Shown here: positions 50,885-59,862 of the stretch, piece after piece
Position numbering within the stretch: the stretch's first letter is position 1
Layout: each line of letters opens with the position of its first letter
DNA from: Microbispora siamensis
Lineage (GTDB): Bacteria > Actinomycetota > Actinomycetes > Streptosporangiales > Streptosporangiaceae
Direction: 5' to 3'
DNA: 64,000 nucleotides
Assembly: GCF_016863095.1 (NCBI RefSeq)
Contig: NZ_BOOF01000030.1
Location: 62,001-126,000, forward strand
The notes under the pieces: generated by a model
Seen by the model: only the letters and a program-made list of their open reading frames with translations
Databases searched by the model: none
Told to the model about the DNA's origin: nothing
Made by a program: the position numbers and the translations under genes

Positions 50885-51025
50885 GTGTACAGATTCCTCT
50901 GGCGGCGGCTGCCCGGAGGCACCGCGCTCCGGCTGGCCGTCGTGCTGCTGCTGACCGGCGTCGCCGTGGCCGCGCTGTGGTACGTCGTGTTCCCCTGGCT
51001 GGCGCCGCGGGTGCCGCTCGGATAG
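50885..51025 (+). CDS. 46-residue single-pass membrane protein
   Basis: A GTG-started frame of 46 codons begins 16 bases past the sortase stop with AGGGAG seven bases upstream. It encodes a basic N-terminus (YRFLWRRLPGG), one hydrophobic helix (LAVVLLLTGVAVAALWYVVF) and a short tail. It matches the pattern of tiny membrane proteins that sit beside actinobacterial class E sortases and may be a chaperone, but no function is known. Confidence 0.6.
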   Translation: MYRFLWRRLPGGTALRLAVVLLLTGVAVAALWYVVFPWLAPRVPLG

Positions 51026-51175
51026 CGAAGCCTCCCATATCACCGAAGTAGGGGAAAACTGGCCTGTCCCCCGCCGTGCCCGCCGAACGTACGTTGGCGG
51101 GAGCCCCACCCGAGAATGCGCGTCGACGCTCCCGGTGCGCCTCGCGGTGGTCGTCCCCCGACCGAGGAGACCCCG

Positions 51176-51778
51176 ATGCACATGTCCCCGATGCGAACGG
51201 CAAGGGTCGTCCGGACCGTCTCGGCCCTGCTCCTGGGACTGGCCGTGCTGTTCACGGTGTCGCCGGCCCGGGCGGCCGCGCCGGCCGGCGAATCGGCGGC
51301 GGCCGCCGTACGCGTGCTGCGGTACGACGCGAGCCGGGCCGCCGAGTTCCGCACCGTGATGGACCAGGCCGCGCAGGTCTGGAACGCCGCCGTCACCAAC
51401 GTCCGGCTCGTCGCGGGCACGCCCGCCGACTTCGTGGTGCTCGCCGACGACGGCTGGCCCCGCACGAGCGTCACCGGGCTGGGCCGGGGCACCATCTGGA
51501 TGGGCAGGGAGGCCACCGCCGAGGGCTACTACCCCCTGCGCATCGCCACCCATGAGATCGGCCACATCCTCGGGCTGCCCGACCGGCGCACCGGCCTGTG
51601 CACCGACCTGATGTCCGGTCACAGCGCCCCGGTGAGCTGCACCAACGCCAACCCCAGCGCGGCGGAGCGCCGCGCGGTCGAGGCGAACTTCGCCGGCTCC
51701 GCCCTCCGCGCCGGCGCGGTGACCACCGGCGTCTTCGTCGACCGCCCGGACGCCCGCGACCTGGTCCCCGCGCCGTAG
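51176..51778 (+). CDS. Snapalysin-family (M7) secreted zinc metalloprotease
   Basis: A 200-residue protein with a signal peptide (RTVSALLLGLAVLFTVSPARA) and a small protease domain. The zinc motif THEIGHILGLPD (HExxHxxGxxD, about 125-135) is that of snapalysin, the small neutral protease of Streptomyces. CTDLMSGHSAP follows, the Met-turn expected in metzincins. It is secreted and cleaves proteins, with preference for aromatic residues in the known family members. The ATG at 51176 has GAGGAG upstream. It stands alone between the sortase and the mshC operon. Confidence 0.87.
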   Translation: MHMSPMRTARVVRTVSALLLGLAVLFTVSPARAAAPAGESAAAAVRVLRYDASRAAEFRTVMDQAAQVWNAAVTNVRLVAGTPADFVVLADDGWPRTSVTGLGRGTIWMGREATAEGYYPLRIATHEIGHILGLPDRRTGLCTDLMSGHSAPVSCTNANPSAAERRAVEANFAGSALRAGAVTTGVFVDRPDARDLVPAP

Positions 51779-51800
51779 CGGGTTTCGGGAAGAACGGTCC

Positions 51801-51828
51801 GAAGGGCGCCCTTCAGAAGGCGCCCTTC
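51801..51828. terminator. Hairpin between snapalysin and mshC genes
   Basis: Perfect 10-bp stem (GAAGGGCGCC at 51801-51810 and GGCGCCCTTC at 51819-51828) in the gap between convergent genes; likely terminates both. The sequence GAAGGGCGCCCTTC is itself palindromic. Confidence 0.65.
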
Positions 51829-51840
51829 AGGGAACGCGCT

Positions 51841-53052
51841 TCAGAGGGCGACACCGAGGAGCGCGTCGGCGACGTCGCGCACCAGTGCCGGAGCGGAGGC
51901 GTCGTCGCCCTCCTCCGCCGCCCAGGCGTCGATCGCCGCGAGCGCTCCCGGGGCGTCGAGGTCGTCGGCGAGGCGCTCGCGCACCGCCGCCAGCACCGGC
52001 GCGCCCGCGGGGCCCGCCGGACGCGCCACCGCCGCCCGCCACCGCGCCAGCCTCTCCTCGGCCGCGGCGAGCTGGTCCGGCGTCCACTCCCAGTCCGCGC
52101 GGTAGTGGTGCGCCAGCAGGGCCAACCGCACGGCCATGGGGTCGGTCGTCTGCCGCAGCCGGGAGACGAACACGAGGTTGCCCTTGGACTTCGACATCTT
52201 CTCGCCGTCCAGGCCGACCATGCCCGCGTGGACGTACGCCCGCGCGAACGGCCACTCGCCGGTGGCCACGTGGCCCTCGCAGGCGCCCATCTCGTGGTGG
52301 GGGAAGATCAGGTCCGAGCCGCCGCCGGCGACGTCGAAGCCGCTGCCCAGGTTGCGCAGGGCGATGGCGGTGCACTCGATGTGCCAGCCGGGCCTGCCGC
52401 GGCCGAACGGCGACTCCCAGGACGGCTCTCCCGGCCGTTCCGCCCGCCACAGCAGCCAGTCGAGCGGATGGCGCTTGCCCTCCCTGCCGGGGTCGCCCCC
52501 GCGCTCGCCGAACAGCTCCAGCATGGTCTCCTCGGAGTAGCCGGAGACCGCGCCGAACTTGGGCGCCGAGGCGACCGAGAAGTAGACGTCCCCGTCGATC
52601 TCGTACGTGGCCCCCCGCTCGGCCAGCCGGGTGATCAGTTCGGCGATCTCCCCGATGGTCTCGGTGACCCCGACGTACTCGCGGGGCGGCAGGATGCGCA
52701 GCGCCTCCATGTCGGAGCGGAACAGCTCGATCTCGCGCTCGCCGAGTGACCGCCAGTCGGTTCCGGTCGCCTCGGCCCGCTCGAGCAGGGGGTCGTCCAC
52801 GTCGGTGGCGTTCTGGGTGTAGTGCACGTCGTGGCCGGCGTCCCGCCACACCCGGTTGACCAGGTCGAAGGCGAGGTAGGTGTTGGCGTGCCCGAGATGG
52901 GTGGCGTCGTACGGCGTGATGCCGCAGACGTAGAGCCGGGCCTCGCCGGAGGGGGCCGTCTCCCGCACCTCACGGGCGGCGGTGTCGTGCAGACGAAGCA
53001 CAGGGCCCGAACCGGGCAGCCGGGGGACATTCGGAGCAGACCACGATCGCAT
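51841..53052 (-). CDS. mshC: Cysteine--1-D-myo-inosityl 2-amino-2-deoxy-alpha-D-glucopyranoside ligase (MshC)
   Basis: A 403-residue enzyme of the cysteinyl-tRNA synthetase fold. THLGHA replaces HIGH (about 47), CGITPYDA gives a zinc cysteine, and EKMSKSKGN is the KMSKS loop. The opening [21 protein letters not shown] and the reduced length compared with CysS (about 460 residues) are typical of MshC, which joins cysteine to GlcN-inositol in mycothiol synthesis. The ATG at 53052 starts this standard N-terminus. It is the last gene of a minus-strand run with the NRDE, SCO1664-type, DUF3090, phosphatase and UppP genes, a conserved arrangement in actinomycetes. Confidence 0.93.
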   Translation of the reverse strand: MRSWSAPNVPRLPGSGPVLRLHDTAAREVRETAPSGEARLYVCGITPYDATHLGHANTYLAFDLVNRVWRDAGHDVHYTQNATDVDDPLLERAEATGTDWRSLGEREIELFRSDMEALRILPPREYVGVTETIGEIAELITRLAERGATYEIDGDVYFSVASAPKFGAVSGYSEETMLELFGERGGDPGREGKRHPLDWLLWRAERPGEPSWESPFGRGRPGWHIECTAIALRNLGSGFDVAGGGSDLIFPHHEMGACEGHVATGEWPFARAYVHAGMVGLDGEKMSKSKGNLVFVSRLRQTTDPMAVRLALLAHHYRADWEWTPDQLAAAEERLARWRAAVARPAGPAGAPVLAAVRERLADDLDAPGALAAIDAWAAEEGDDASAPALVRDVADALLGVAL

Positions 53053-53062
53053 GGTGTGAAGC

Positions 53063-53842
53063 CTATCCGCGCGGCCGGCGGACCCGGTCAGCCGGTGTGC
53101 TCCACGAGGTGTCGATCTCGTGCCAGGTGGCGGGGTCGTCGGGCTGGGGGCAGAAGTCGTAGCGCAGCCCCTCCTCCGCGAGGGCGACCAGCGTGACCGA
53201 GAGGCTGGCGAAGACCCGCCCGTCCGGCAGCCGCCGCCGCATGACCAGCGCCCGGGGATCGTCCCAGGGCACCCCGGCACCCGACGCGGGATCGAGCCAC
53301 TCCCCCCAGAACCGCTCGGACGAGCCGCCCGTGGTCCACCCGGGCCGGACGGCGCGGGCGAAGCGGGGGCGGAACCAGGCGGTGCGCGGCCGGCTCTCGC
53401 CGCGGTCCCAGCCCGAGTTCACGATCACGTGCACGCCCTCGGGCAGCTTCTCCTCGGCCAGGCTCTCGCCGTTCCAGCTCCACAGCCGTACGCCGTCGAG
53501 CCCGCCGAGGACGAGATGGAAAGGGTCGTACCAGGACAGGTCGAGCGCAGGCAGTTCCCCCGCGGCGGCGGCGAGGAGCGGCAGTTCGCCGCGTGAGTGG
53601 CGCCGGCCCGCCGGGGCCGCCACGCCCTCGCCGTTGAGCAGCGCGGCCACGCGCCGCCCGGCGGGGTCGGCGGCCAGCCAGGTGCCGCCCGCCTCCAGGT
53701 CGCGGCCTCCGATCAGGTCCGGGTACGCGGGCCAGTGCCGGTCCGGGGACATCCACGGCCGCGTGACGAACTCGTCACGCACTCCCACCAGGAGCACCGG
53801 CGCGCCGGCCTCCGGCTCGACGCTCACGATGACCGTACACAA
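53063..53842 (-). CDS. NRDE/TANGO2-family protein
   Basis: A 259-residue protein. It starts at a TTG placed eight bases after GGAGGG; the first codons TTG-TGT-ACG give the MCT N-terminus expected for this Ntn-like family, in which Cys2 is the putative nucleophile. The N-terminal strand CTVIVSV is followed by RDEFVTRPW, the characteristic NRDE-like motif (about 26), and GGTWLAAD. Role unknown; human TANGO2 is linked to haem and lipid handling. It is embedded between mshC and the SCO1664-type gene. A longer ATG/GTG frame runs further upstream but has no ribosome site. Confidence 0.82.
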   Translation of the reverse strand: MCTVIVSVEPEAGAPVLLVGVRDEFVTRPWMSPDRHWPAYPDLIGGRDLEAGGTWLAADPAGRRVAALLNGEGVAAPAGRRHSRGELPLLAAAAGELPALDLSWYDPFHLVLGGLDGVRLWSWNGESLAEEKLPEGVHVIVNSGWDRGESRPRTAWFRPRFARAVRPGWTTGGSSERFWGEWLDPASGAGVPWDDPRALVMRRRLPDGRVFASLSVTLVALAEEGLRYDFCPQPDDPATWHEIDTSWSTPADRVRRPRG

Positions 53843-53921
53843 TGCGTGTTCCCTCCAATATCGGTAGAGACCCCTGCAGAGTGCACAATTCGCACGTTTT
53901 GCGCAAGCCTGTCTGCGGTGA

Positions 53922-54683
53922 TCAAATCGGGGGCCACGGAATCGCCGGCCAGTCCTCGGACGGGTGCGGGTGGACACCGGTGGCCAGCAGCCTCTTGACC
54001 CGCTCCCACGTGGCCTCCACCTCGGACTGGGTGAGCAGCTCGCGCAGGCGCCGGCCGAGACGTCCCCGCTCGATCTCGCGCTCCAGCCGCACCAGCACGT
54101 TGACCGCCTCGCGCGGAAGCGTCTTGCCGCGCCACTGCCACAGCACGGTGCGCAGCTTGTCCTCCACCGCGAAGCAGACCCCGTGGTCGACCCCGTACAC
54201 GTGCCCGTCGGGCAGCGGCAGCAGGTGGCCGCCCTTGCGGTCGGCGTTGTTCACCACGGCGTCGAACACGGCCATGCGGCGCAGGGCGGGGTTGCGGCTG
54301 CGCATCAGGGCCATCAGGTCGGTCTCGGGATCGGCGTCGATCCACAGTTGCACCATCCCCGGGCCGAAGGGGCCGTCCCGGTAGACGGTCGGCGGCACGA
54401 TGCGCCATCCGGTGACCGCCGCCACCTCGTAGGCGGCCACCTCGCGGGCCGCGAGCGTGCCGTCGGGGAAGTCCCACAGGGGGCGCTCCCCGCGCACCGG
54501 CTTGTACACGCACGCCGCCGCGTGCTCGCCGTTCCTGATGGAGCAGTAGAGCGTCATGTTCGTGGCCTCGACGAGTCGTCCGGCCACTTCTAAGGTGCCC
54601 TCCCGCAGCAGGCGCATGGCCGCCGCGTCGTCCAGCCCCGGCCCGTCCACGTCGCTGATGCTCGCCTCGTCCTCGGCCGTCAT
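53922..54683 (-). CDS. SCO1664-family protein (PI3/PI4-kinase-like fold)
   Basis: A 253-residue protein with ATNMTLYCSIRNGEHAAACVYKP, a conserved actinobacterial motif with a lysine placed like that of lipid kinases, RRMAVFDAVVNNADRKGGHLL (catalytic-loop-like N-x5-D) and VYGVDHGVCF (DHG, the DFG equivalent). The family is annotated as a phosphatidylinositol-kinase-like protein, but the activity is unproven. ATG 54683 has GAGGA upstream. It lies in the conserved mshC neighbourhood after DUF3090. Confidence 0.85.
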   Translation of the reverse strand: MTAEDEASISDVDGPGLDDAAAMRLLREGTLEVAGRLVEATNMTLYCSIRNGEHAAACVYKPVRGERPLWDFPDGTLAAREVAAYEVAAVTGWRIVPPTVYRDGPFGPGMVQLWIDADPETDLMALMRSRNPALRRMAVFDAVVNNADRKGGHLLPLPDGHVYGVDHGVCFAVEDKLRTVLWQWRGKTLPREAVNVLVRLEREIERGRLGRRLRELLTQSEVEATWERVKRLLATGVHPHPSEDWPAIPWPPI

Positions 54684-54740
54684 CCGGTTCCTCGCCCGCG
54701 CGGCGCACGGCCGCCCTTCCACCCGTTCACAGCGCGCCTC

Positions 54741-55307
54741 TCATGCCGACAATCCCCCGGGATGGTGGCCGTTGAGGCGGACGCAGATGTGACCCTCGGG
54801 GTCGAGGGGCCGGCCGCACAGCGGGCACGGGGGGCGCCCCGCGGCGACCACCTCCAGCGCCCGGCGGCTGAAGGCGCGGGCGGCGGCGGCGCTGATCCGC
54901 ACCCTGAGGACGGCGGGCTCGGGCCGGTCGTCCAGCGGCGGCTCGTCCTCCTCGTCGCCCTCGGTGGCCTCCTGCGCCTCGATGATCACCTGGGCGGTCT
55001 CGGGATCCCAGGCGAGCGCCATCGTGCCCACCCGGAAGTCCTCGTCGATCGGCAGGTCGAGCGGGCCCTCGTCGGCCAGCTCAGCGGGGGCCATGGCCGG
55101 GACCGGCGCGCGCCCGCCGCTGCGCCGCAGCACCTCGTCGAGCAGCTCGTCGAGGCGGTCGGCGAGCACGGCGACCTGGAACTTCTCGAGCGCCACCGTG
55201 GTGATCCTGCCCTGGCCGCGTGCCTGCAGGAAGAAGGCTCGTGCGCCCGGTTGCCCCACGGCACCGGCCACGAACCTGTCAGGCGGATCGTAGTCGAAGA
55301 CCGGCAT
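54741..55307 (-). CDS. DUF3090 family protein
   Basis: A 188-residue protein starting MPVFDYDPPDRFVAGAVGQPG, the conserved opening of DUF3090. Near the C-terminus is a zinc-ribbon-like CPLCGRPLDPEGHICVR. Function unknown. ATG 55307. Together with the SCO1664-type and MSMEG_4193-type genes this trio occurs conserved beside mshC in actinomycetes (established pattern). Confidence 0.88.
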   Translation of the reverse strand: MPVFDYDPPDRFVAGAVGQPGARAFFLQARGQGRITTVALEKFQVAVLADRLDELLDEVLRRSGGRAPVPAMAPAELADEGPLDLPIDEDFRVGTMALAWDPETAQVIIEAQEATEGDEEDEPPLDDRPEPAVLRVRISAAAARAFSRRALEVVAAGRPPCPLCGRPLDPEGHICVRLNGHHPGGLSA

Positions 55308-55316
55308 AGCCCGACC

Positions 55317-56018
55317 TTATGTGGTCCCGGGTCCACCGCCGACGGCGGCATCGCTTCCGGTGATGGTTTCTCCCCCGTCTTCGTCCTCCGACACCTCCGG
55401 CGGGGGCACCAGGTTGGCCACTCCCCCGCCCACGTCGTTCGCCCTGAGCAGGAAGGGACGCAAGGGGGTGTAGCGGATCACCGTGACGGACGCGGGATCG
55501 GCCGTGATCCGCTGGAACTGGTCCAGGTGCAGGCCCAGCGCGTCGGCCACGATCGCCTTGATCACGTCCCCGTGGCTGCACACCAGGTAGGTGGCCTTCT
55601 CACCGAGGCGCTCGTTCCAGTCGCGTACGGCCCGCACGGCCCGGTTCTGCACCTCCGCCAGGGCCTCGCCGCCGGGGAACACCGCGGCGCTGGGGTGGGC
55701 CTGCACCACCCGCCACAGCGGCTCCTGGGCGAGCTCCTTCAGCGGCCTGCCCGTCCAGTCGCCGTAGCCGCACTCGCCGAACCTGTCGTCGGTCTGCACC
55801 GAGACGGGGCGGCCCTGCGCGATGGCCGCGGCGGTCTCCTGGCACCGCTCCAGCGGGCTGGACACGATGGCGTCCAGTTCCAGGGGCGCGAGCCGTTCCG
55901 CCACCGCGCGCGCCTGCTCCCTGCCGCGCTCGTCGAGGTGGACCCCCGGGGTCCAGCCCGCCAGCACCGGGCCGGTCATCGCGGTGAGGCCGTGCCGTAC
56001 GAGGAGGACGGTCGTCAT
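55317..56018 (-). CDS. Histidine phosphatase superfamily protein, MSMEG_4193-type phosphomutase-like
   Basis: A 233-residue member of the branch 1 histidine phosphatases. [13 protein letters not shown] gives the catalytic RHG histidine at about 9, [11 protein letters not shown] the second arginine region, and [11 protein letters not shown] the second histidine. The C-terminal Gly/Pro-rich tail is typical of the MSMEG_4193 group. Substrate unknown. ATG overlaps the uppP stop as ATGA, so it is coupled to uppP. Confidence 0.87.
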   Translation of the reverse strand: MTTVLLVRHGLTAMTGPVLAGWTPGVHLDERGREQARAVAERLAPLELDAIVSSPLERCQETAAAIAQGRPVSVQTDDRFGECGYGDWTGRPLKELAQEPLWRVVQAHPSAAVFPGGEALAEVQNRAVRAVRDWNERLGEKATYLVCSHGDVIKAIVADALGLHLDQFQRITADPASVTVIRYTPLRPFLLRANDVGGGVANLVPPPEVSEDEDGGETITGSDAAVGGGPGTT

Positions 56019-56833
56019 GACTGCACCACCCCGAGAGCCAGCAGCGTGAGGAGGAACGTCCCGGCGAAGACCCGGTAGACGACGAAGACGATGGTCGAGT
56101 GGCGCGCCACGTAACGCAGCAGCCAGGCGATCGAGGCGTATCCGACGACGAACGACACGACGGTCGCGATCAGGGTCGGCGCGACCGGCGGGCCGCCGCC
56201 GTCGCCGACGTGCCGCAGCTCGAACAGCCCCGAGAGGATCACCGCCGGGATCGACAGCAGGAAGGAGTAGCGGGCGGCCGCCTCGCGCGTGTACCCGAGG
56301 AACAACGCGCCGGTCATCGTGGAGCCCGAGCGGGAGGCGCCGGGGATCAGCGGCAGCATCTGCCAGGCGCCGACGATCAGGCCGTCGCGCATGGTGAGGT
56401 CGGCGACCTCCTTCTTCTTGCGCCCCATCTGGTCGGCCACGAGCAGCAGCAGGCCGAAGACGATGAGCATGGCCGCGTTCAGCCACAGGTTGCGGGCCGG
56501 GCCCTCGATCGCGTCCTTGAACAGCAGGCCGGCGACGCCGATCGGGATCGTGCCCAGGCCGATGTACCACCCCATGCGCGCGTCGAGGTCGCCGCGCAGC
56601 TCCGGCGTCCACAGGCTGCGCAGCCAGGTCCAGGTGATCCGGACGATGTCCCGCCAGAAGTAGATGAGCACCGCGAGCATGGTGCCGAGCTGGATCACCG
56701 CGGTGAACGCGGCGCCGGGGTCGCCCCATCCGGCCAGCTTGGGCACGATCAGCAGGTGGGCCGAGCTGGAGATGGGCAGGAACTCGGTGAGACCCTGCAC
56801 GAGCCCGAGCACGATCGCCTGTAGTACGTCCAT
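56015..56833 (-). CDS. uppP: Undecaprenyl-diphosphatase
   Basis: A 272-residue polytopic enzyme, UppP/BacA. The conserved blocks are [15 protein letters not shown] (about 15-29) and [15 protein letters not shown] (about 160-174), carrying the catalytic Glu, Ser and Arg. It recycles undecaprenyl diphosphate to the monophosphate at the outer membrane face and gives low-level bacitracin resistance. This links it to the polyprenyl-dependent glycan locus upstream in the window. First gene of the minus-strand run to mshC. Its promoter lies in a palindrome shared with the divergent aldo/keto reductase. Confidence 0.95.
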   Translation of the reverse strand: MDVLQAIVLGLVQGLTEFLPISSSAHLLIVPKLAGWGDPGAAFTAVIQLGTMLAVLIYFWRDIVRITWTWLRSLWTPELRGDLDARMGWYIGLGTIPIGVAGLLFKDAIEGPARNLWLNAAMLIVFGLLLLVADQMGRKKKEVADLTMRDGLIVGAWQMLPLIPGASRSGSTMTGALFLGYTREAAARYSFLLSIPAVILSGLFELRHVGDGGGPPVAPTLIATVVSFVVGYASIAWLLRYVARHSTIVFVVYRVFAGTFLLTLLALGVVQS

Positions 56834-56872
56834 GGTGCGGACAGCCTATCGGCTAGTCTGTCCGCACCATGG
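56830..56872. promoter_or_regulatory. Perfect palindromic divergent promoter for uppP and the aldo/keto reductase
   Basis: Exact 15-bp arms CCATGGTGCGGACAG (56830-56844) and CTGTCCGCACCATGG (56858-56872) enclose 13 bases. Each arm contains the start codon of one gene: the minus-strand ATG of uppP (56833) and the plus-strand ATG of the reductase (56869). Nine or ten bases upstream of each is a TAGGCT or TAGTCT hexamer. Both transcripts may be leaderless, with the palindrome acting as shared operator. Confidence 0.7.
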
Positions 56873-57807
56873 ACCAGCGACTAGTCGGGCGCAGCGGTCT
56901 GTCGGTGTCCAGGATCGGGCTCGGCACGATGACCTGGGCCCGCGACACCTCCGCCGAGGAGGCGACGGCGCAGCTCACCGCCTTCGCCGAGGCCGGCGGC
57001 ACGCTGATCGACACCGCCGACGTGTACGGCGGCGGCGACGCCGAGCGCCTGATCGGCCGGCTCATCCGCGACGTGGTGCCGCGCTCGGAGCTGGTCATCG
57101 CCACCAAGGCCGTGCTCACCCCCGGCGGCGAGCGCGACGCCTCCCGCCGTCACCTCATCCGCGCGCTCGACGCCTCCCTGGCCCGGCTCGGGCTGGAGGA
57201 GGTCGACCTGTGGCAGCTCCACGCGTTCGACCCCCGGGTGCCGCTGGAGGAGACGCTCGCCGCCGTCGACTTCGCCGTCTCCACCGGGCGCACGGCCTAC
57301 GCGGGCGTGTGCAACTACACGGGCTGGCAGCTCGCGGCCGCCGCCACGTGGCAGCGGTGCGGCGACTCGCGGGCCCCGATCGTCGCGGCGCAGGTGGAGT
57401 ACTCCCTGCTGGCCAGGGACGCCGAGGAGGAACTGCTGCCCGCCGCCGGGCACGTGGGCGCCGGGGTCCTCGCCTGGTCCCCGCTGGGACGCGGCGTGCT
57501 GACCGGCAAGTACCGCACCGGCATCCCCGCGGACTCCCGCGCCGCCACCCCGCACTTCGCCGAGTTCGTCCGGCCGTATCTGGACGAACGGTGCCGCAGC
57601 ATCGTGGAGTCGGTGACCACGGCGGCCGAGGGGCTCGGCGTGTCGCCGCTCTCCGTGGCGCTCGCCTGGGTGCGCGACCGCCCGGGCGTGTCGTCGGCGA
57701 TCGTCGGCGCGCGCACCCACGCGCAGCTCCTCGGCGTGTTGCAGGCCGAGAAGCTGACGCTGCCGTGGGAGATCCGCGAGGCTCTGGACGACGTCTCCGA
57801 CCCCTGA
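56869..57807 (+). CDS. Aldo/keto reductase
   Basis: A 312-residue AKR with the TIM-barrel features RIGLGTMTWARDTSAEEA, DTADVYGGGDAERLIGR (catalytic Asp and Tyr), the Lys in VIATKAV, and VDLWQLHAFDP (His, here WQLHAFD). NADPH binding at the end (SSAIVGARTHAQL). Reduces a carbonyl to an alcohol; substrate unknown. It starts at an ATG inside the palindrome and is divergent from uppP. Closely related genes often lie beside uppP and mshC in Actinobacteria. Confidence 0.9.
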   Translation: MDQRLVGRSGLSVSRIGLGTMTWARDTSAEEATAQLTAFAEAGGTLIDTADVYGGGDAERLIGRLIRDVVPRSELVIATKAVLTPGGERDASRRHLIRALDASLARLGLEEVDLWQLHAFDPRVPLEETLAAVDFAVSTGRTAYAGVCNYTGWQLAAAATWQRCGDSRAPIVAAQVEYSLLARDAEEELLPAAGHVGAGVLAWSPLGRGVLTGKYRTGIPADSRAATPHFAEFVRPYLDERCRSIVESVTTAAEGLGVSPLSVALAWVRDRPGVSSAIVGARTHAQLLGVLQAEKLTLPWEIREALDDVSDP

Positions 57808-57958
57808 TCGCCGCGCCGCGCCCGCGAGGCGAACGAGAATCGCCTTCACGTATCACACATCGATACCGAACTGCAACTTTCTACTGCATAACCCCGCGCT
57901 CTGGCGAAGAGTGGCGGGTATGTCGGGGGATGGACCAGAGCACTGCGGAAGGGGACAC

Positions 57959-58978
57959 ATGGGGATCGTAGGCAAGGCCTCCGCGATCTCCGCCGGGGCT
58001 CTCACGATCACCCTGGCCGGAGGACTCCCTCTCGCCGCATCCCCGGCACAGGCGCTCGACTGCACGGGAGGCGGCGGCCTGGTCTCGGGCATCACCGGCG
58101 GCGTCTGCTCCCTGGTGGACGGTGTGGGCCGCCTTGCGGACGGCGTCACCGACGTCGCGGACAAGGCCACCGGCGGAGTGACGGCACCGGTCACGAAGGC
58201 CGTGGACGACACGCTGAAGACGACCACCGGAGCCGCGGGCACGGCGGTGAACGACGTCGGCAAGGCGGTCGACAAGGCCGGCCAGACGCTGACCGGGGCG
58301 GCGGACACCGCGGCCGGCGCCACCGGCGGAGCGGTGAGCGGAGCGACCGGAGCGGCGGGCGGAGCGGTCGGAGCGGCGACGGGAGCGGTGACGGGCGGCG
58401 ACGGAGCCGCGCACAGCCCCGCCCCCAGCGTGCAGAAGCTCACCGACGGGCTGACCCGCGCCGTCCAGGACACCTGCCTGCCCCTGGTCGCCGGCGAGGA
58501 CTGCGCGTCCCAGGAGCACCGCGAGAGCGGGGAGGGCGCGCAGGGCAGCGGGAAGACGCGGCCGGCCGGCAAGAAGCCGGCGCGGCCGAAGGCGTCCATG
58601 ACGCCCGAGGGCACCCTCGCGCCCGAGCCGTACCGGCCGCGTCTCGTCGCGGCGCTGGACGACACGCCGCGGACGGACCGAGCGTCGAGGGTGGACCCCG
58701 ACGAGGACGGCGTGATCCCCCTCCTGTGGCCCGGGCAGAAGATGCCCGAGCTGCCCGAACTACGCGGCGACCCGGCGGGCGCGCGCGCTCGGGCCCACCG
58801 GTCCTACGACACGGCGGGGACGGCCCTCACCGCGGCGCTGCTGCTCTCGGCGCTGCTCGCCACCCGCGTGGTCTCAGCCCGGCGGGCGCGTGCCGGGCAG
58901 CAGGAGCCGCACGAGTCGATCCCCTTCGAGGGCGGCATGCGACTGCCCGGCAAGGCGGGGCGCCACCGGCTCGCCTGA
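57959..58978 (+). CDS. Secreted Ala/Gly-rich protein with amphipathic repeat and C-terminal helix
   Basis: A 339-residue protein I do not recognise as a family. It has a signal peptide (AISAGALTITLAGGLPLAASPAQA), then a long Thr/Ala/Gly/Val-rich region with an irregular short-period repeat (GGAVSGATGAAGGAVGAATG, about 120-145). A single Cys pair (VQDTCLPL and GEDCAS) follows, a basic linker, and a C-terminal helix TALTAALLLSALLATRVV followed by RRARA. It is anchored by the last helix without an LPxTG motif. ATG 57959 has GGAAGGGG upstream. The repeat gives it an unusual composition; expect a coiled-coil or amphipathic surface protein. Confidence 0.6.
   Translation: MGIVGKASAISAGALTITLAGGLPLAASPAQALDCTGGGGLVSGITGGVCSLVDGVGRLADGVTDVADKATGGVTAPVTKAVDDTLKTTTGAAGTAVNDVGKAVDKAGQTLTGAADTAAGATGGAVSGATGAAGGAVGAATGAVTGGDGAAHSPAPSVQKLTDGLTRAVQDTCLPLVAGEDCASQEHRESGEGAQGSGKTRPAGKKPARPKASMTPEGTLAPEPYRPRLVAALDDTPRTDRASRVDPDEDGVIPLLWPGQKMPELPELRGDPAGARARAHRSYDTAGTALTAALLLSALLATRVVSARRARAGQQEPHESIPFEGGMRLPGKAGRHRLA
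58326..58390. repeat. Degenerate GGAGCGG-based short tandem repeat within the Ala/Gly-rich gene
   Basis: GGAGCGG recurs five times, at 58328, 58349, 58361, 58370 and 58382, with intervals of 9 to 21 bases, encoding GAV/GAT/GAA steps. Low-complexity DNA that could expand or contract. Confidence 0.55.
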
Positions 58979-59131
58979 GGGCGGCGTGCACGCACCGGCC
59001 TGAGCCGCGCCTCGCCCGATTGATGGGTTGATGCGAACCGGCGCCGGGTGATCGCGCGTCAACACCGGACCGGGTTATCCATGCCGTGGCGGCACCGCGA
59101 GGTGCCCGGGCCACGGAAGGAGCAACTCGGG

Positions 59132-59731
59132 ATGAGATGGAGCATCGCCCTCAGGGCGCTGGCCGTCCCGGCCGTGGCGGCCGTCGCGCTGACGACGACC
59201 GCCACCGGTGCGGTCGCCGGATCGGGAGACGGGCCGGGCTCGGGGTCGGGGTCGGGCCGGACCGGCACGGTGCGGTCCGACGACATTCCGCGCGGCGGGA
59301 CCGCCGACCTCCCGCGCCACGTCTCCGACAGGCTGTGCGACCAGGGGCGGAAGAGCGCGCAGACCTGCGACGGGACCGACCCGGTCAGGAGCCGCTGCGA
59401 CGACGGGGCGTACACGGTGGCCAGTTCGCGGCTCTGGTATCACGACGGCCGCGGACGGGCCACCCGGCCCGCCGGCGCCACCGTCGAGCTGCGGTACTCC
59501 CCCCGGTGCGGGACCAACTGGTCGAGGGTCACGCTCGACGAGGAGCGCACCGCGCCGGTGGGCGTTCTCGTGTGCCGTGGCGAGGGTTTCGACGACTGCA
59601 CCGAGACGTACGCGACCCGCAACGGCACCGCGTACTCCGACCAGCTCTACGCGAAGGACGTGGAGGCGACGGCGTACGCGTTGTGCTGCGGCGTCTGGCC
59701 GGACATCGCCTCCGCCTGGGCCAGGGGCTGA
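59132..59731 (+). CDS. Secreted DUF2690 protein
   Basis: A 199-residue exported protein. Signal peptide (ALRALAVPAVAAVALTTTATG, about 5-25), a glycine/serine linker (SGSGSG) and a DUF2690 domain at about 95-180 (CDGTDPVRSRCDD, VELRYSPRCGTNWSRV, LVCRGEGFDDC) with several conserved cysteines that probably form disulphides. DUF2690 proteins are actinobacterial, small and extracellular, of unknown function. ATG 59132 has AAGGAG nine bases upstream. Confidence 0.85.
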   Translation: MRWSIALRALAVPAVAAVALTTTATGAVAGSGDGPGSGSGSGRTGTVRSDDIPRGGTADLPRHVSDRLCDQGRKSAQTCDGTDPVRSRCDDGAYTVASSRLWYHDGRGRATRPAGATVELRYSPRCGTNWSRVTLDEERTAPVGVLVCRGEGFDDCTETYATRNGTAYSDQLYAKDVEATAYALCCGVWPDIASAWARG

Positions 59732-59819
59732 GCCCGCCGCGGAACCGACGGTCCGCGCACGTACGCCGCATGCCACGGCGGGAGCTCGTGCCGCGGGAAC
59801 GGGGGCCGGTCCCGCGGCC

Positions 59820-59854
59820 GTCCGGCCTCCTCCCCGCGCGGGAGGAGGCCGGAC
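59820..59854. terminator. Bidirectional terminator between DUF2690 and DszC-like genes
   Basis: Perfect 15-bp stem: GTCCGGCCTCCTCCC (59820-59834) and its complement at 59840-59854, five-base loop, nine bases from the DszC-like stop. Placed between convergent genes. Confidence 0.8.
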
Positions 59855-59862
59855 GCGCCCGG

